Made by a program: the position numbers and the translations under genes. The notes beneath the pieces are model-generated. The model was not told where the DNA came from. It was given only the letters and a program-made list of their open reading frames with translations, and searched no databases. 64,000 nt of DNA from Labrys sp. WJW (GTDB lineage Bacteria; Pseudomonadota; Alphaproteobacteria; Rhizobiales; Labraceae), in contig NZ_LYXZ01000006.1 of the NCBI RefSeq assembly GCF_001676615.1, positions 62,001 to 126,000 on the forward strand, given 5' to 3'. Every line of letters begins with the position of its first letter. Positions within the stretch are counted from its first letter, which is position 1. Positions 36,010-47,349 of the stretch are shown piece by piece.

Positions 36010-37890
36010 TCAGAGAGAGGCCCTTGCCTGTTTACGCTTGCGGAGGGCCGCAAGCAGAAGGGTGGTTGCCGCCGGCGTGATACCGTCAATCCGGCTCGCC
36101 TGGCCAATGGTACGCGGCCGCACACTGGCGAATTTCTGCCGGGTCTCATTGGAGAAGCCCACCACGGCCTGGAAGTCAAAATCACCAGGTATTTCAATAT
36201 CTTCGTCACGACGAAAGGCAGCCACATCCGCCTTCTGCCGCTCCAGATAGACGGCGTACTTGGCCTCGATCTCGACCTGCTCGAGCACGGCACCCTCGAA
36301 TCCGGCGGCTTCCGGCCACAGACGGGCAAGATCGGTGAAAGCCACATCGGGGTAGGCAAGGAGATCGAAAGCGGAGCGCCTGACGCCATCACGATTGATA
36401 TGAATGCCAGCCACCGCCGCCTGGTTGGGCGTCACCGAAACGGATCGGCCCCAGGCAAGGGCCGTTTCGAAGGCCGCCTGCTTGGTCTTCCAGGCCCGTT
36501 CCCTGACAGCACCGACCAGACCAAGCGCGATGCCGCGATCGGTCAGGCGCCTATCGGCATTGTCGGCTCGCAGGGTCAGGCGATATTCGGCACGCGAGGT
36601 GAACATGCGATAGGGCTCGCTCACACCCCGGGTGACGAGGTCATCGATCATCACGCCGATATAGGATTCGTCGCGGCGGAAACTAACGCCTTCGGCGCCA
36701 CCCGCCCGGTGCGCCGCATTGAGTCCGGCGACCAGGCCCTGCGCGCCCGCCTCCTCATAGCCGGTGGTGCCGTTGATCTGGCCGGCCAGGAACAGTCCGC
36801 GCACCCGCCGTGCCTCGAGCGTGGCATCGAGCTCGCGAGGGTCGATATGGTCATATTCGATGGCATAGCCGGGCCGGATCATCCGGACCTTCTCGAGGCC
36901 TGGAATGGTCGCGAGCATGGCCTGCTGCACATCCTCGGGCAGGGAGGTCGAGATGCCATTGGGATAGACCGTATGGTCGTTCAGGCCTTCCGGTTCCAGG
37001 AAGATCTGATGGCCGTCCCGCTCGCCGAAGCGCACTACCTTGTCCTCGATCGACGGGCAATAGCGCGGACCCCGGCTCTCGATCTGCCCCGAATAGATCG
37101 GTGCGCGGTGGATATTGTCCTGGATGACCTTGTGGGTCTGCGGCGTGGTACGAGTGATACCGCAGGAAACCTGCGGATTGGACAGATGCGTCGTCAGTGT
37201 CGAGAACGGCTCCGGCGGCTCGTCGCCGGGCTGCATCTCGAGCGAGGCCCAGTCGATGGTTCGGCCGTCGAGACGCGCCGGCGTACCCGTCTTCAGTCGC
37301 CCCAACTCGAAACCGATGCGGGCGAGGGTTCGGGAAAGACCGAGGGCAGGGGCTTCACCGACGCGGCCGGCCGCAATCCTGGTATCGCCGATATGGATGA
37401 TGCCGCTCAGAAAGGTTCCGGTGGTCAGGACAACTGATCCGCAGCCGAATCGATCACCCTTCGTGGTCGATACGGCCCGGACCGCGCCATCCACGATCTC
37501 GATATCGTCCACCTCGGCTTCGACCACGGTCAGATTGGCCTGCTCGGCAATCGCCGTCTGCATGGCAGCGGCATAGAGCGCACGATCGGCCTGCGCCCGC
37601 GGTCCGCGCACGGCGGGGCCCTTGCGACGGTTGAGCACGCGGAACTGAATGCCACCCTGATCGGCGACCCGCCCCATCAAACCATCGAGCGCGTCTATCT
37701 CGCGCACGAGATGTCCCTTGCCGAGCCCACCGATCGCCGGATTGCAGGACATGGTGCCGATCGTCTCGGCCCGATGGGTAATGAGAGCCGTCCGGGCGCC
37801 AAGCCGTGCGGCGGCTGCCGCCGCCTCACAGCCAGCATGGCCCCCGCCCACCACGATCACATCGAATTGCCGGTTCATCATCGAATCCAT
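36010..37890 (-). CDS. mnmG: tRNA uridine 5-carboxymethylaminomethyl modification enzyme, FAD subunit
   Basis: 626 residues (622 if it starts at the second near Met, 37878). Partner of MnmE in forming (c)mnm5U34 in tRNA. N-terminal FAD motif [21 protein letters not shown], then [25 protein letters not shown]; a second dinucleotide region and the C-terminal helical domain. Conserved cysteine in SCNPAIGG. Its partner mnmE is the next gene upstream on the same strand. Confidence 0.96.
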   Translation of the reverse strand: MDSMMNRQFDVIVVGGGHAGCEAAAAAARLGARTALITHRAETIGTMSCNPAIGGLGKGHLVREIDALDGLMGRVADQGGIQFRVLNRRKGPAVRGPRAQADRALYAAAMQTAIAEQANLTVVEAEVDDIEIVDGAVRAVSTTKGDRFGCGSVVLTTGTFLSGIIHIGDTRIAAGRVGEAPALGLSRTLARIGFELGRLKTGTPARLDGRTIDWASLEMQPGDEPPEPFSTLTTHLSNPQVSCGITRTTPQTHKVIQDNIHRAPIYSGQIESRGPRYCPSIEDKVVRFGERDGHQIFLEPEGLNDHTVYPNGISTSLPEDVQQAMLATIPGLEKVRMIRPGYAIEYDHIDPRELDATLEARRVRGLFLAGQINGTTGYEEAGAQGLVAGLNAAHRAGGAEGVSFRRDESYIGVMIDDLVTRGVSEPYRMFTSRAEYRLTLRADNADRRLTDRGIALGLVGAVRERAWKTKQAAFETALAWGRSVSVTPNQAAVAGIHINRDGVRRSAFDLLAYPDVAFTDLARLWPEAAGFEGAVLEQVEIEAKYAVYLERQKADVAAFRRDEDIEIPGDFDFQAVVGFSNETRQKFASVRPRTIGQASRIDGITPAATTLLLAALRKRKQARASL

Positions 37891-38123
37891 TCGCCCGCCA
37901 TCCGCGGCCTCGAACGCCCATCCGTCATGGCGAACGCCGCCGGACGTTCCAGGGGTTCAGCGCCTGCATCGTCCGGCTGCGCTCACGGTGATGGCGCAGA
38001 ATATCCGTGTTTCGGCTGCAGCTCTTACGCTGAAGCGGCCTCCACGTCAAAACCAGCGTGTGGCCGAGAGCTGGAGGAGTGGTTCCAGCCAGTCACGCTG
38101 GCGTTTCCAATACCTCGTTCCGC

Positions 38124-39446
38124 TCACTTGCCGATGCAGAATTCGCGAAAGATCACATCATAGATCTCGTCGATATCGACCCTGCCGGTCAGCCGGCCGA
38201 TGGCCCTCACGGCCAGGCGCAAATCCTCGGCGACGAATTCCACCGGCGTCGTCTCATCCGCCGCCTGCACCGTCGCCAGATGGGCCTTCACGATCTCGAG
38301 CTCCCGGCGATGACGCTCCCGCGTCACAAGGGCTGTCTCACCGCTCTCCAGGGCTGTTCTCGCCGCCTGCTCGAGCCGCTCCAGCAAGGCCGGCATGCCG
38401 GCACCGCTGCGAGCCGATAGGCCGAGCTCGAAGCCCACAGGCAGAGTCTGCGGCAAGGCAGCCTGGTCGTCGTCCTGCTTGGTGAAAACGCGCAGGAGAG
38501 GAACGGGCAGATCGGGTGGGTCGGCGCGGGCATCGCCGGCCTCCAGCCAGATTACCAGATCGGCACGGTCCAGGCTTGCGCGCGCCCGTTCTACGCCGAT
38601 CGCCTCGACGACATCCACTGTATCGCGCAAGCCGGCAGTGTCGATCAGGGTTACCGGATAGCCGCCCAGATCGAGATGCACCTCCAGTGTATCGCGAGTG
38701 GTGCCGGCAATGGGGGAGACGATGGCGACATCGCGCCGGGCCAGGGCATTGAGCAGCGTCGACTTGCCGGCATTGGGCGGGCCCGCAATCACCATCACCG
38801 CGCCCTCGCGCAACCGCTCGCCGCTGCGTGCGCCTCGCAAGGCCGCTTCGATCTCCGCCAGCAAGGCTTCGGCGCCCGAGCGGACCGACTGGAACAGGGC
38901 AGGGACATCCTCCTCGTCGGGAAAGTCGATCTCGGCTTCCATCAGGGCCAGCAGACCGGCAAGACGCTGGCGCCAGGCCGTAGCCGCCCGCTCCAGCGCA
39001 CCACCCGCCTGCCGCAGCGCCTGCCGCCTTTGGCTGCCCGTCTCCGCCTCGACCAGGCTGGCGATACCCTCCGCCGAGGTCAAATCCATCCGGCCATTCG
39101 CGACGGCCCGTCGGGTGAACTCGCCCCGTTCGGCCAGACGAAAGCCCGGCAGGGCGGCGATAGCGGCGATCACGCCAGAAATGATGGCGCGACCGCCATG
39201 CACCTGCAATTCGGCGACATCCTCGCCTGTGAAGCTGGCTGGACCCGGAAAGAACAGCACCAGCGCCTCGTCGAGCACCTCGCCGCCTTCAGGATCCTTC
39301 AGACGCCGCAAGGCGGCGCGGCGCGGCGACGGCACGCTCCCGGCAATCGTTTCCAATCCGAATCGAACCGAGGGACCCGACAGCCGGATCACGGCAACGC
39401 CGGCACGGCCGACACCCGAGGCGAGTGCGACGATGGTCTCAGCCAT
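38124..39446 (-). CDS. mnmE: tRNA modification GTPase MnmE
   Basis: 440 residues from the ATG at 39446 (MAETIVALASGVGRAGVAVIRLSG). N-terminal formyl-THF-binding domain, helical domain, and an inserted G domain (GPPNAGKST, AGTTRD, DTAGLRD), ending in the essential CIGK tail. With MnmG forms the tRNA wobble-uridine modification complex. The G domain appears intact. Confidence 0.95.
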   Translation of the reverse strand: MAETIVALASGVGRAGVAVIRLSGPSVRFGLETIAGSVPSPRRAALRRLKDPEGGEVLDEALVLFFPGPASFTGEDVAELQVHGGRAIISGVIAAIAALPGFRLAERGEFTRRAVANGRMDLTSAEGIASLVEAETGSQRRQALRQAGGALERAATAWRQRLAGLLALMEAEIDFPDEEDVPALFQSVRSGAEALLAEIEAALRGARSGERLREGAVMVIAGPPNAGKSTLLNALARRDVAIVSPIAGTTRDTLEVHLDLGGYPVTLIDTAGLRDTVDVVEAIGVERARASLDRADLVIWLEAGDARADPPDLPVPLLRVFTKQDDDQAALPQTLPVGFELGLSARSGAGMPALLERLEQAARTALESGETALVTRERHRRELEIVKAHLATVQAADETTPVEFVAEDLRLAVRAIGRLTGRVDIDEIYDVIFREFCIGK

Positions 39447-39555
39447 GCGCGAGCACTCCACCCGCTCCGGCAGATCCTGCCCTTGATGACGGCGAGGTGC
39501 TTTCACTTCCCGGCCGGCGCCCCCATACTCTCTTCTTGAAAGAGAGGCTGCCATC

Positions 39556-41577
39556 ATGTCCACCGCGCTGCAAAACAACCTCGCTCATGAAACCAGCCCC
39601 TATCTGATCCAGCACGCCGACAATCCCGTGCATTGGCAACCCTGGGGCGAAGAGGCCCTGGCGCTCGCCCGGGCCCAGAACAAACCGATCCTGCTCTCCG
39701 TCGGCTACGCCGCCTGTCATTGGTGCCATGTCATGGCGCATGAGAGCTTCGAAAATCCCGACATCGCCGCCGTCATGAACGAGCTTTTCATCAACATCAA
39801 GGTGGATCGCGAGGAGCGGCCCGATATCGACCAGATCTATATGGGTGCCCTCCACGCTCTCGGCGAGCAGGGCGGCTGGCCGCTCACCATGTTCCTCACG
39901 CCTGGAGGCGAGCCCTTCTGGGGCGGTACTTACTATCCGCCCGAATCGCGCTATGGCCGCCCCGGCTTCGTCGACGTGCTCCGGGCCATCGCCAAGGCCT
40001 ACCATACCGATTTCGAACGGGTCGGCCGCAATCGCCAGGCGTTGCTCGGCGCGCTCAACCGCATTCCCCAGCGTGGCGATCGCACCTTCGGCGCCGATGG
40101 CCTCGCTCAGGCGATCAGTGCCTTGGCCGGCATCACCGATCCGGTCAATGGCGGCACCAAGGGTGCGCCGAAATTTCCAAATGCCTCCTATCTCGAACTG
40201 CTGTGGCGCGGTGGACCGGGCAGCGAAGCCCGCAAGCTGATGCTGCTGACGCTGGAGCGCATCTGCCAGGGCGGCATCCGCGATCATGTCGGAGGCGGTT
40301 TTGCACGCTACAGTGTCGATGAACAGTGGCTGGTGCCGCATTTCGAGAAGATGCTCTACGACAATGCCCAATTGCTCGAATTGCTGGCACTGGCCTGGCA
40401 AGAGACCAAACGCGATCTCTATCGGCAGGCGGCCGTCGAGGTGGTCGAATGGCTGCGACGCGAAATGATGGCGGGAGATGGCCACGCATTCGCCGCCTCC
40501 CTCGATGCTGATTCGGAGGGACATGAGGGCCGCTTCTATGTCTGGAGGCCGCATGAACTCGTCGAGATCCTCGGTCTGGATGATGCCGAATTCGTGGCCC
40601 ACAGCTTCGACATCGCTGACGGGGGCAATTGGGAAGGCCAATCCATTCCCAACCGTCTCGGCAGGGACGACCTCGAACCGGCTCTCGATATCGGCTGGCA
40701 GGATCTCAGACCCAGGCTGATCGCCGAGCGAGCCAGGCGTGTTGCCCCAGCTCGGGACGACAAGGTCTTGGCCGACTGGAACGGCCTCGCCATTGCCGCG
40801 CTTGCCCGCGCCTCCAGCGTATTTGGCAAGCCAGATTGGCGCGATCTCGCCCGAGCAGCCTTTCATTTCGTTGCCGAATCCATGGCCGACGGGGCGCGGC
40901 TCGGCCACTCCTGGCGCGCGGGCCGGTTGTTGAAGCCCGGCCTGGCCACCGATCTCGCGGCGATGATCCGTGCCGCGCTCGCCCTGCACGAAGCCAATGC
41001 GGGCGGGAACTATCTCGACCAAGCCATCGGCTGGGCCGAGGCGATCGAGCGCGATTACGCCGATGCCGAGGGCGGCGGCTATTTCCTCACGGCTGAGGAC
41101 GCCGCCGCCTTGATCACCCGCCCACGCTCCACGCTCGATGATGCCGTTCCCAATGCCAACGGCATCATGGCGGATAATCTCGTCCGCCTTGCCGCCCTGA
41201 CCGGCGACGAGCGCTGGCTGCAGCGTGCAGACGCGTTGCTGACGGCACTCTCCCCCGCGATGGCCGGCAATGTCTTCGGACATGCTTCCCTGCTCAATGC
41301 CCTCGACCTGAGGCTTCACGGCCTGGAGATTATCGTGATCGGCAAGGGAGCAGCAGCCGAACAGCTATATCGCGCCGCTCTCGATCAACCCTTTCCATCC
41401 AGAATCGTTTTCAGAGCCGAAAGCCTCGGCGACTTGCCCGAAGGCCATGCGGCACACAACGCCAGTATCGGCAGCGAACCCGCGGCTTTCGTCTGCTCTG
41501 GACAGCGCTGCTCTCTTCCCGCCGGAGATACAGACGGCCTGGTCGCGACTATCGGATCCATGCGGGCATCCGGATGA
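39556..41577 (+). CDS. Thioredoxin-fold DUF255 protein (YyaL/SSP411 family)
   Basis: 673 residues. N-terminal DUF255 thioredoxin-like domain starts [21 protein letters not shown] and has a C-x-x-C motif in [16 protein letters not shown]. The rest is an (alpha/alpha)6-barrel-like region ([28 protein letters not shown]) as in N-acylglucosamine epimerase-like folds. Family members are conserved but without an assigned reaction. It is the only plus-strand gene between parB and the origin. The three imperfect parS sites follow it. Confidence 0.88.
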   Translation: MSTALQNNLAHETSPYLIQHADNPVHWQPWGEEALALARAQNKPILLSVGYAACHWCHVMAHESFENPDIAAVMNELFINIKVDREERPDIDQIYMGALHALGEQGGWPLTMFLTPGGEPFWGGTYYPPESRYGRPGFVDVLRAIAKAYHTDFERVGRNRQALLGALNRIPQRGDRTFGADGLAQAISALAGITDPVNGGTKGAPKFPNASYLELLWRGGPGSEARKLMLLTLERICQGGIRDHVGGGFARYSVDEQWLVPHFEKMLYDNAQLLELLALAWQETKRDLYRQAAVEVVEWLRREMMAGDGHAFAASLDADSEGHEGRFYVWRPHELVEILGLDDAEFVAHSFDIADGGNWEGQSIPNRLGRDDLEPALDIGWQDLRPRLIAERARRVAPARDDKVLADWNGLAIAALARASSVFGKPDWRDLARAAFHFVAESMADGARLGHSWRAGRLLKPGLATDLAAMIRAALALHEANAGGNYLDQAIGWAEAIERDYADAEGGGYFLTAEDAAALITRPRSTLDDAVPNANGIMADNLVRLAALTGDERWLQRADALLTALSPAMAGNVFGHASLLNALDLRLHGLEIIVIGKGAAAEQLYRAALDQPFPSRIVFRAESLGDLPEGHAAHNASIGSEPAAFVCSGQRCSLPAGDTDGLVATIGSMRASG

Positions 41578-41609
41578 TGCCGGGTCAGGCCTTCCTGCGG
41601 AGGCGGCCC

Positions 41610-41625
41610 TGTTTCACGTGAATCA
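41610..41625. promoter_or_regulatory. parS: parS-like site (one mismatch), tandem copy 1
   Basis: TGTTTCACGTGAATCA, one base from the perfect palindrome; the second copy begins 26 bp further on in the same orientation. Confidence 0.85.
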
Positions 41626-41635
41626 CCGTATGCCT

Positions 41636-41651
41636 TGTTTCACGTGAATCA
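41636..41651. promoter_or_regulatory. parS: parS-like site (one mismatch), tandem copy 2
   Basis: TGTTTCACGTGAATCA, identical to the copy at 41610 and with the same single mismatch. Confidence 0.85.
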
Positions 41652-41830
41652 GGTCCGAACTCGTTCGATTGGCCGAGACAGCCCGCCTGGTCCGTCATCG
41701 CAGGACATGGGCCTGCCGCCGGGGACATGCCAGAGCGGACATGGGAATGTATCCTCGGTTCCGATGCCAGCGACGACAAGGCTCGTTCAAGCCCGCTTGC
41801 TGCCGGAATGCGCTGCATTGGGTGCGAGGG

Positions 41831-41846
41831 TGATTCACGTGAAACA
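41831..41846. promoter_or_regulatory. parS: parS-like site (one mismatch), inverted copy
   Basis: TGATTCACGTGAAACA, the exact reverse complement of the two tandem copies 180 bp to the left. Confidence 0.85.
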
Positions 41847-42106
41847 GGGTTAATTCCGCCCGGCGGCTTCTGCCGTCACTCGGCAGGCTGCCTCCGAGCA
41901 GAACACGTCGAGAGGGAGCGCCTGTATGTTCTCGCTCCTTGTTCCCAACCCTATCTCATGGACTGCCGGAACGGCTTTGCGATATCTGGCCAAGCCACCG
42001 CCATATTCGCCCTTGCAGGAGCGGTCTTCTCCCACAGTACCAGAAGGGGAACTGCACCTTTTTTTGCCCGGCTACTCCATTCCGTCTCCGAATCGATGCC
42101 GATAGC

Positions 42107-42135
42107 AAAACGGCCCGGCATGCTGCCGGGCCGTT
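42107..42135 (-). terminator. Terminator downstream of rho
   Basis: Perfect 11-bp stem AACGGCCCGGC / GCCGGGCCGTT with a 5-nt loop. On the minus strand it ends in a short T-tract. Lies 25 bp after the rho stop. Confidence 0.75.
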
Positions 42136-42159
42136 CACAATAACGTCCTGATGGATGTA

Positions 42160-43425
<1,266 letters not shown>

Positions 43426-43668
43426 GGGGGTCCTTGTTGGGGGATCGATTCGTTTCATGACGCGCATCAAAAAGCGCGGATAGAAGGATTTTCGGGGGGA
43501 ACAGGTCTTGTTATCGCCAGACTTAGTCTTGCGTCAGCGCCGTGGCCGGGTTCGACACCCATACCCTCAAGACGCCAGCCTGCAATGGAAGGAGAAGCGC
43601 TTTATACAGCCGGCTCTGCGCCTGGGCAAGCGGGCGGACCGGCCAAATGTCGAAAAAGCGCGAAATCC

Positions 43669-44109
43669 TCAGAAGGGCTTCACCACCACCAGGATGACGA
43701 TCAGGATCATCAGCACGGTGGGAATTTCGTTGATCATCCGGAAGAATTTCGCCGGGCGAACATTACGGTCCTCGGCGAATTCCCGCGTCAGCTTCGAAAA
43801 CCAGCCATGCACGCCCGAAAGCACCAGGACGAGCAGGAATTTCGCATGAAACCAGGGCTGGTGGTAGAAGCCAGACGACCACACCAGCAGAAGGCCGAAA
43901 ATCCAGGTGGCGCCCATGGCCGGGTTGATGATGGCCTTCAGAAGACGACGCTCCATCACCTTGAAGGTCTCGCTCTGGATCGAGCCCTTGGCAGCCTCGG
44001 CATGATAGACGAACAGGCGCGGCAGATAGAGCATGCCCGCCATCCAGGCGATCACGGCGATGATGTGCCCCGCCTTTACGAGATCATAGGCCGTGCTGCC
44101 ATAGTCCAT
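43669..44109 (-). CDS. hemJ: Protoporphyrinogen IX oxidase HemJ
   Basis: 146 residues with four hydrophobic segments. HemJ/UPF0093 motifs: KAGHIIAVIAWMAGMLYLPRLFVYH (His and the LPRLFVYH signature) and HAKFLLVLVLSGVHGWF. Catalyses the oxidation step before chelation in haem synthesis. Next to hemE, with which it belongs functionally. Confidence 0.92.
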   Translation of the reverse strand: MDYGSTAYDLVKAGHIIAVIAWMAGMLYLPRLFVYHAEAAKGSIQSETFKVMERRLLKAIINPAMGATWIFGLLLVWSSGFYHQPWFHAKFLLVLVLSGVHGWFSKLTREFAEDRNVRPAKFFRMINEIPTVLMILIVILVVVKPF

Positions 44110-44201
44110 CGCGTCGTTCCTGCCATTTGGTGGTGCCGCCCCTTCTCCTCATCGTCGAGAAGGCTGCTTTTCCGGCACGGACGATCATCAGTCTAGCAAC
44201 C

Positions 44202-45224
44202 CTAGCCCCTGATTCGCTTCAGCATCTGTTCGACATGGGCGATCGGCGTATGCGGCACGATGCCGTGCCCCAGATTGAAGATGAAGGGCCGGCCTGCAAG
44301 GTTTTCGAGGATGCGGTCGAGCGCCCGGTTCAACGGATCGCCGCCCGCCACCAGCGCCAGCGGATCGAGATTGCCCTGCACCGGCTTCAGGGGCAGCACC
44401 TCGCGCGCAGCCCAGGCCGGATCGACGGCCCAGTCGAGCCCGATGGCATCGACTGCCACGGCTTCGGCATAATCGCGATAGAAGGAACCGGCGCCACGCG
44501 GAAAGCCGATGATGCGCGCCCCGGGATGACGCGCCCTGACACCCTCAACGATGCGCTTCGCCGGTTCGATAGCCCAGCGCTCGAATTCGTCCGGCGGCAG
44601 GATACCGGCCCAGCTGTCGAATATCTGGACAGCGTCGACGCCATTTTCAAGCTGGGCTGCCAAATAATCGATCGAAGCCGCTACCAATCGGTCGATCAGG
44701 GCGGCGAAAAAGGCCGGATCCTGATAGGCGGCGAGGCGCGCCGGGACCTGGTCCTTCACCCCGCGGCCGGCGATCATATAGGTCGCCACCGTCCAGGGCG
44801 CTCCGCAAAAGCCGAGGAAGGTCACATTGGCCGGCAAGGCTGCCTTGACCTGGCGGATCGTCTCGAAGACCGGCGCAAGGTGATCGAGATCGATCTGGGG
44901 CTTGAGCCCGGCCAGACCGGCGAGATCGGTGACCGGCTCCAGCCGCGGGCCCTCGCCCTCCTCGAACCAGACTTTCTGCCCCAAGGCGTCGGGTACCACT
45001 AGAATGTCCGAGAACAGGATAGCGGCGTCGAAGCCGAAGCGCCTGATCGGCTGCAAGGTCGCCTCGACGGCGAGATCGGGCGTGTAGCAGAAGTTCAGGA
45101 AGCCCGAAGCCTTGGTCCTGATCGCCCGATATTCCGGCAGATAACGTCCTGCCTGGCGCATCAGCCAGATTGGCGGCACTGCCTGAGCCTTGCCGGCGAG
45201 GACGTCGAGGAGAGGTTTGGTCAT
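44202..45224 (-). CDS. hemE: Uroporphyrinogen decarboxylase
   Basis: 340 residues from MTKPLLDVLAGKAQAVPPIWLMRQAGRYLPEYR, start at 45224; the longer frame reaching 45500 would cross the origin region and is rejected. Signature motifs WLMRQAGRYLPEY and GFCGAPWTVATYMI are present. Decarboxylates uroporphyrinogen III to coproporphyrinogen III. In Caulobacter the chromosomal origin lies directly upstream of hemE; the same arrangement is seen here. Confidence 0.96.
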   Translation of the reverse strand: MTKPLLDVLAGKAQAVPPIWLMRQAGRYLPEYRAIRTKASGFLNFCYTPDLAVEATLQPIRRFGFDAAILFSDILVVPDALGQKVWFEEGEGPRLEPVTDLAGLAGLKPQIDLDHLAPVFETIRQVKAALPANVTFLGFCGAPWTVATYMIAGRGVKDQVPARLAAYQDPAFFAALIDRLVAASIDYLAAQLENGVDAVQIFDSWAGILPPDEFERWAIEPAKRIVEGVRARHPGARIIGFPRGAGSFYRDYAEAVAVDAIGLDWAVDPAWAAREVLPLKPVQGNLDPLALVAGGDPLNRALDRILENLAGRPFIFNLGHGIVPHTPIAHVEQMLKRIRG

Positions 45225-45453
45225 GTCGGTCAGGCTTTCTCGGCAACACCAAGCAGGGCAATCGATCGAACCGACGTTTCGGTCGGCTGGCCCGGCTGAA
45301 AGATTGAAACGTCGCTGGACTATCAGATCCATTCGTGAAGGGCGTATGGGAAATCCAGCCCGTGTGGATTCTCCCGATCGAACCGAGAGCGCGATCCGAC
45401 CTACCGCCAAAGAAAATAGAAAAGAGAGATATGAATCTTCATTCTCTTTCTTC

Positions 45454-45468
45454 TTAACGCTTCGTTTA
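45454..45468. promoter_or_regulatory. Imperfect CtrA-like site in oriC region
   Basis: TTAA-N7-TTTA, one mismatch from the CtrA consensus TTAA-N7-TTAA; lies in an AT-rich patch next to a DnaA-like box. Confidence 0.5.
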
Positions 45469-45492
45469 CCGTGCTTCCTCGCCGTCCACAAT

Positions 45493-45501
45493 CTATTCAC
45501 A
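45493..45501. promoter_or_regulatory. DnaA-box-like site 1
   Basis: CTATTCACA, one mismatch to TTATNCACA. A CCGTCCACA lies just before it. Confidence 0.5.
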
Positions 45502-45714
45502 GGCGACAGGAGAATGCCGCCGAAAATTCAATGCGAAAAATCGGGAGAAAGCCTTTCGGATTCCGGCCGTTGAATCAAGGCAGTGGCGGCAAGCTCAGGG
45601 GGAGGGCGCCGAGTCTCACTTAGCGCCTTATGAGTCTTTTGCAGCCAAGCACGTGGAATCCCATCCCAAGCGATCAGCCTGTTGATGAAAGATCGAGTTC
45701 TTCCACAGCCTCTC

Positions 45715-45729
45715 TTAAGAAGGGGTTAA
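45715..45729. promoter_or_regulatory. Perfect CtrA-binding motif in oriC region
   Basis: TTAA (45715-45718), exactly 7 nt, TTAA (45726-45729). This is the full consensus for the cell-cycle regulator CtrA, which in Caulobacter represses replication initiation. Confidence 0.75.
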
Positions 45730-45749
45730 GGCCTTTCAGCTGTCCCCAC

Positions 45750-45758
45750 TTGTCCACA
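45750..45758. promoter_or_regulatory. DnaA-box-like site 2
   Basis: TTGTCCACA, one mismatch to TTATCCACA, 20 bp from the CtrA box. Confidence 0.55.
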
Positions 45759-45856
45759 ATGCCATCCCGCGCCAATTTGAAACTTACAGACATTGCAGGG
45801 TTTCCCGGCGGGGCCTCTTTGTGGACCTCGCTGGGAAACTCTGATTAGGTCCTGTC

Positions 45857-46696
45857 ATGGTCACAAGAAGCTTCTTCCATCTTCACCTGGTTTCGGACTC
45901 CACCGGCGAGACTTTGATCATGGCCGGGCGGGCCGTTGCCGCCCAGTATCCGGCGGTCTCGGCGCTCGAGCACATCTATCCGCTGGTGCGCAGCGAGCGC
46001 GATCTCGATCGCACCATCGCCGAGATCGAGGCCAACCCTGGTGTGGTGCTCTATACCCTGGTCGAGCCCGAGCTGGCGGAGCGGTTGGAGCGCAGTTGCC
46101 GCGAGATGGGTGCGCCAGTGCTGTCCGTGCTGCAGCCGATCTTCGACCTGTTCAAATCCTATCTCGGTACCGAGGTAATGGTGAAGCCCGGTGCCCAGCA
46201 TGTGCTGAACGCCGATTATTTTCGCCGCATCGACGCGCTCAACTACACGATGATGCATGATGACGGCCTGATGCCGACCGACTACGAGGAAGCCGATGTA
46301 TTGCTCCTCGGCGTCAGCCGGACCTCCAAGACGCCGACCTCGATCTATCTGGCCCATCGCGGCGTCAAGACCGCCAATATTCCGCTGGTGCCCGGCGTGG
46401 CGCTGCCGCCGGAGGTCGAGCATCTGAAGAACCCGCTGATCGTCGGCCTGTTTGCCTCACCCGAGCGTATCGTGCAGATCCGTGAGAACCGGGTGCTGAC
46501 GCTCAGCCCGCATCACGACGTCGATACCTATACCGACCGCATGGCCGTGGCCGAGGAAATCGCCCAGTCGCGGCGCCTGTTTTCCCAGCGTGGCTGGCCG
46601 ATGATCGACGTCACCCGTCGTTCGATCGAGGAAACCGCAGCAGCCATCCAGGGCTTGCTGCGTGCCCATCGCCGCGCCCGCATCGTGGAGACGTGA
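45857..46696 (+). CDS. ppsR: PEP synthase / PPDK regulatory protein (DUF299, bifunctional kinase-phosphorylase)
   Basis: 279 residues. DUF299/PPSR family: starts FFHLHLVSDSTGETLIMAGRA and has the P-loop-like GVSRTSKTPTSIYLA. Regulates phosphoenolpyruvate synthase or pyruvate phosphate dikinase by ADP-dependent (de)phosphorylation. It is the first gene rightward of the putative origin, the conserved position (RP001 in Caulobacter). Which of the two targets applies is not determinable here. Confidence 0.92.
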   Translation: MVTRSFFHLHLVSDSTGETLIMAGRAVAAQYPAVSALEHIYPLVRSERDLDRTIAEIEANPGVVLYTLVEPELAERLERSCREMGAPVLSVLQPIFDLFKSYLGTEVMVKPGAQHVLNADYFRRIDALNYTMMHDDGLMPTDYEEADVLLLGVSRTSKTPTSIYLAHRGVKTANIPLVPGVALPPEVEHLKNPLIVGLFASPERIVQIRENRVLTLSPHHDVDTYTDRMAVAEEIAQSRRLFSQRGWPMIDVTRRSIEETAAAIQGLLRAHRRARIVET

Positions 46697-46706
46697 GGGC
46701 AAGCGC

Positions 46707-47327
46707 ATGCGGGTTCTGGCATGGTTGGCGGGAATCCTGGGAAGTATCCTCCTGGCCTATTACGGCGGAGGTTCTCTTCTGCCCGACCATGTCAGCATCT
46801 ATCGCAAGACGGAAATCGGTCGGCCACCCTCTGCCGTCTTTCCGCTGATCAACGACCTCAGGGCCTTCGACCAGTGGTGGCTGTTCACCAGCCCGAATCC
46901 AGCGCCGAAGCCTGATCAAGCCGGCCCGACGACGATCAGCGGACCTTCATCCGGCGTCGGCCAGAAACAGATCTGGCTGGTTCGCAACGGATCCGATCGA
47001 CAGCTGGAGATCCTCGGCCAGATCGAAATCGTCGAGAGCGAGGCCGATCGGCATGTCGCCATTGCCGTCGATGTTCCCGACTGGCTGTCGGGACGTTTTC
47101 GTTTCGACCTTGCCGGAAACGGCGACACCCAGCTCGAATGGGCATCCGATGTTGCGCTGGATACAACCTTCAAGCGCTGGGCCGGCTATCTCTTGGCTGA
47201 CAAGGCCATAGGCCCGCTGGAGGAGATCTCGTTGGCGCAGCTCAAGGAACTGGCGGAAACCGGCACGATCCGCCGACCTGAACCGGTCAAGCCTGCGAAG
47301 ACGGACTCTCCACCCACGGCAAGCTGA
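46707..47327 (+). CDS. SRPBCC (START-like) domain membrane-anchored protein
   Basis: 206 residues from the ATG at 46707, 10 bp after the PPSR stop. An N-terminal hydrophobic segment (residues about 4-22) anchors a START-like domain (VSIYRKTEIGRPPSAVFPLINDLRAFDQWW, DRHVAIAVDVPDWLSGRFRFDLAGNGDTQLEWASD, C-terminal helix RWAGYLLADKAIGPLEEISLAQLKELAE). This fold binds hydrophobic ligands, but the ligand is unknown. The extension ends in a Pro/Lys-rich tail. Confidence 0.78.
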   Translation: MRVLAWLAGILGSILLAYYGGGSLLPDHVSIYRKTEIGRPPSAVFPLINDLRAFDQWWLFTSPNPAPKPDQAGPTTISGPSSGVGQKQIWLVRNGSDRQLEILGQIEIVESEADRHVAIAVDVPDWLSGRFRFDLAGNGDTQLEWASDVALDTTFKRWAGYLLADKAIGPLEEISLAQLKELAETGTIRRPEPVKPAKTDSPPTAS

Positions 47328-47349
47328 CGAAGTTCGGGAACGATAGCCG

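Larger units (their letters stand above)
41578..42159. other. 582-bp gap between DUF255 gene and rho, carrying parS sites
   Basis: Holds three parS-like sites (41610-41625, 41636-41651, 41831-41846) and a rho-side terminator (42107-42135). No gene is supported. The gap may be kept non-coding for ParB loading. Confidence 0.7.
45225..45856. other. oriC: Probable chromosomal replication origin (oriC) between hemE and PPSR gene
   Basis: A 632-bp non-coding stretch at the position of the Caulobacter origin (hemE side) with clear AT-richer parts. Features seen: a perfect CtrA box TTAA-N7-TTAA (45715-45729), a second near-match (TTAA-N7-TTTA, 45454-45468), DnaA-box-like CTATTCACA (45493-45501) and TTGTCCACA (45750-45758), each one base from TTATNCACA, and seven GANTC methylation sites between 45367 and 45660. 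Conserved genes diverge from this point, as expected for a bidirectional origin. Not proved: no GC-skew or binding data. Confidence 0.8.

Noticed and set aside
45225-45500. N-terminal extension of HemE to a start at 45500
   Set aside because: Homology begins at MTKPLLDVLAG (45224), the family length is about 340, and the extension would lie in the origin region.
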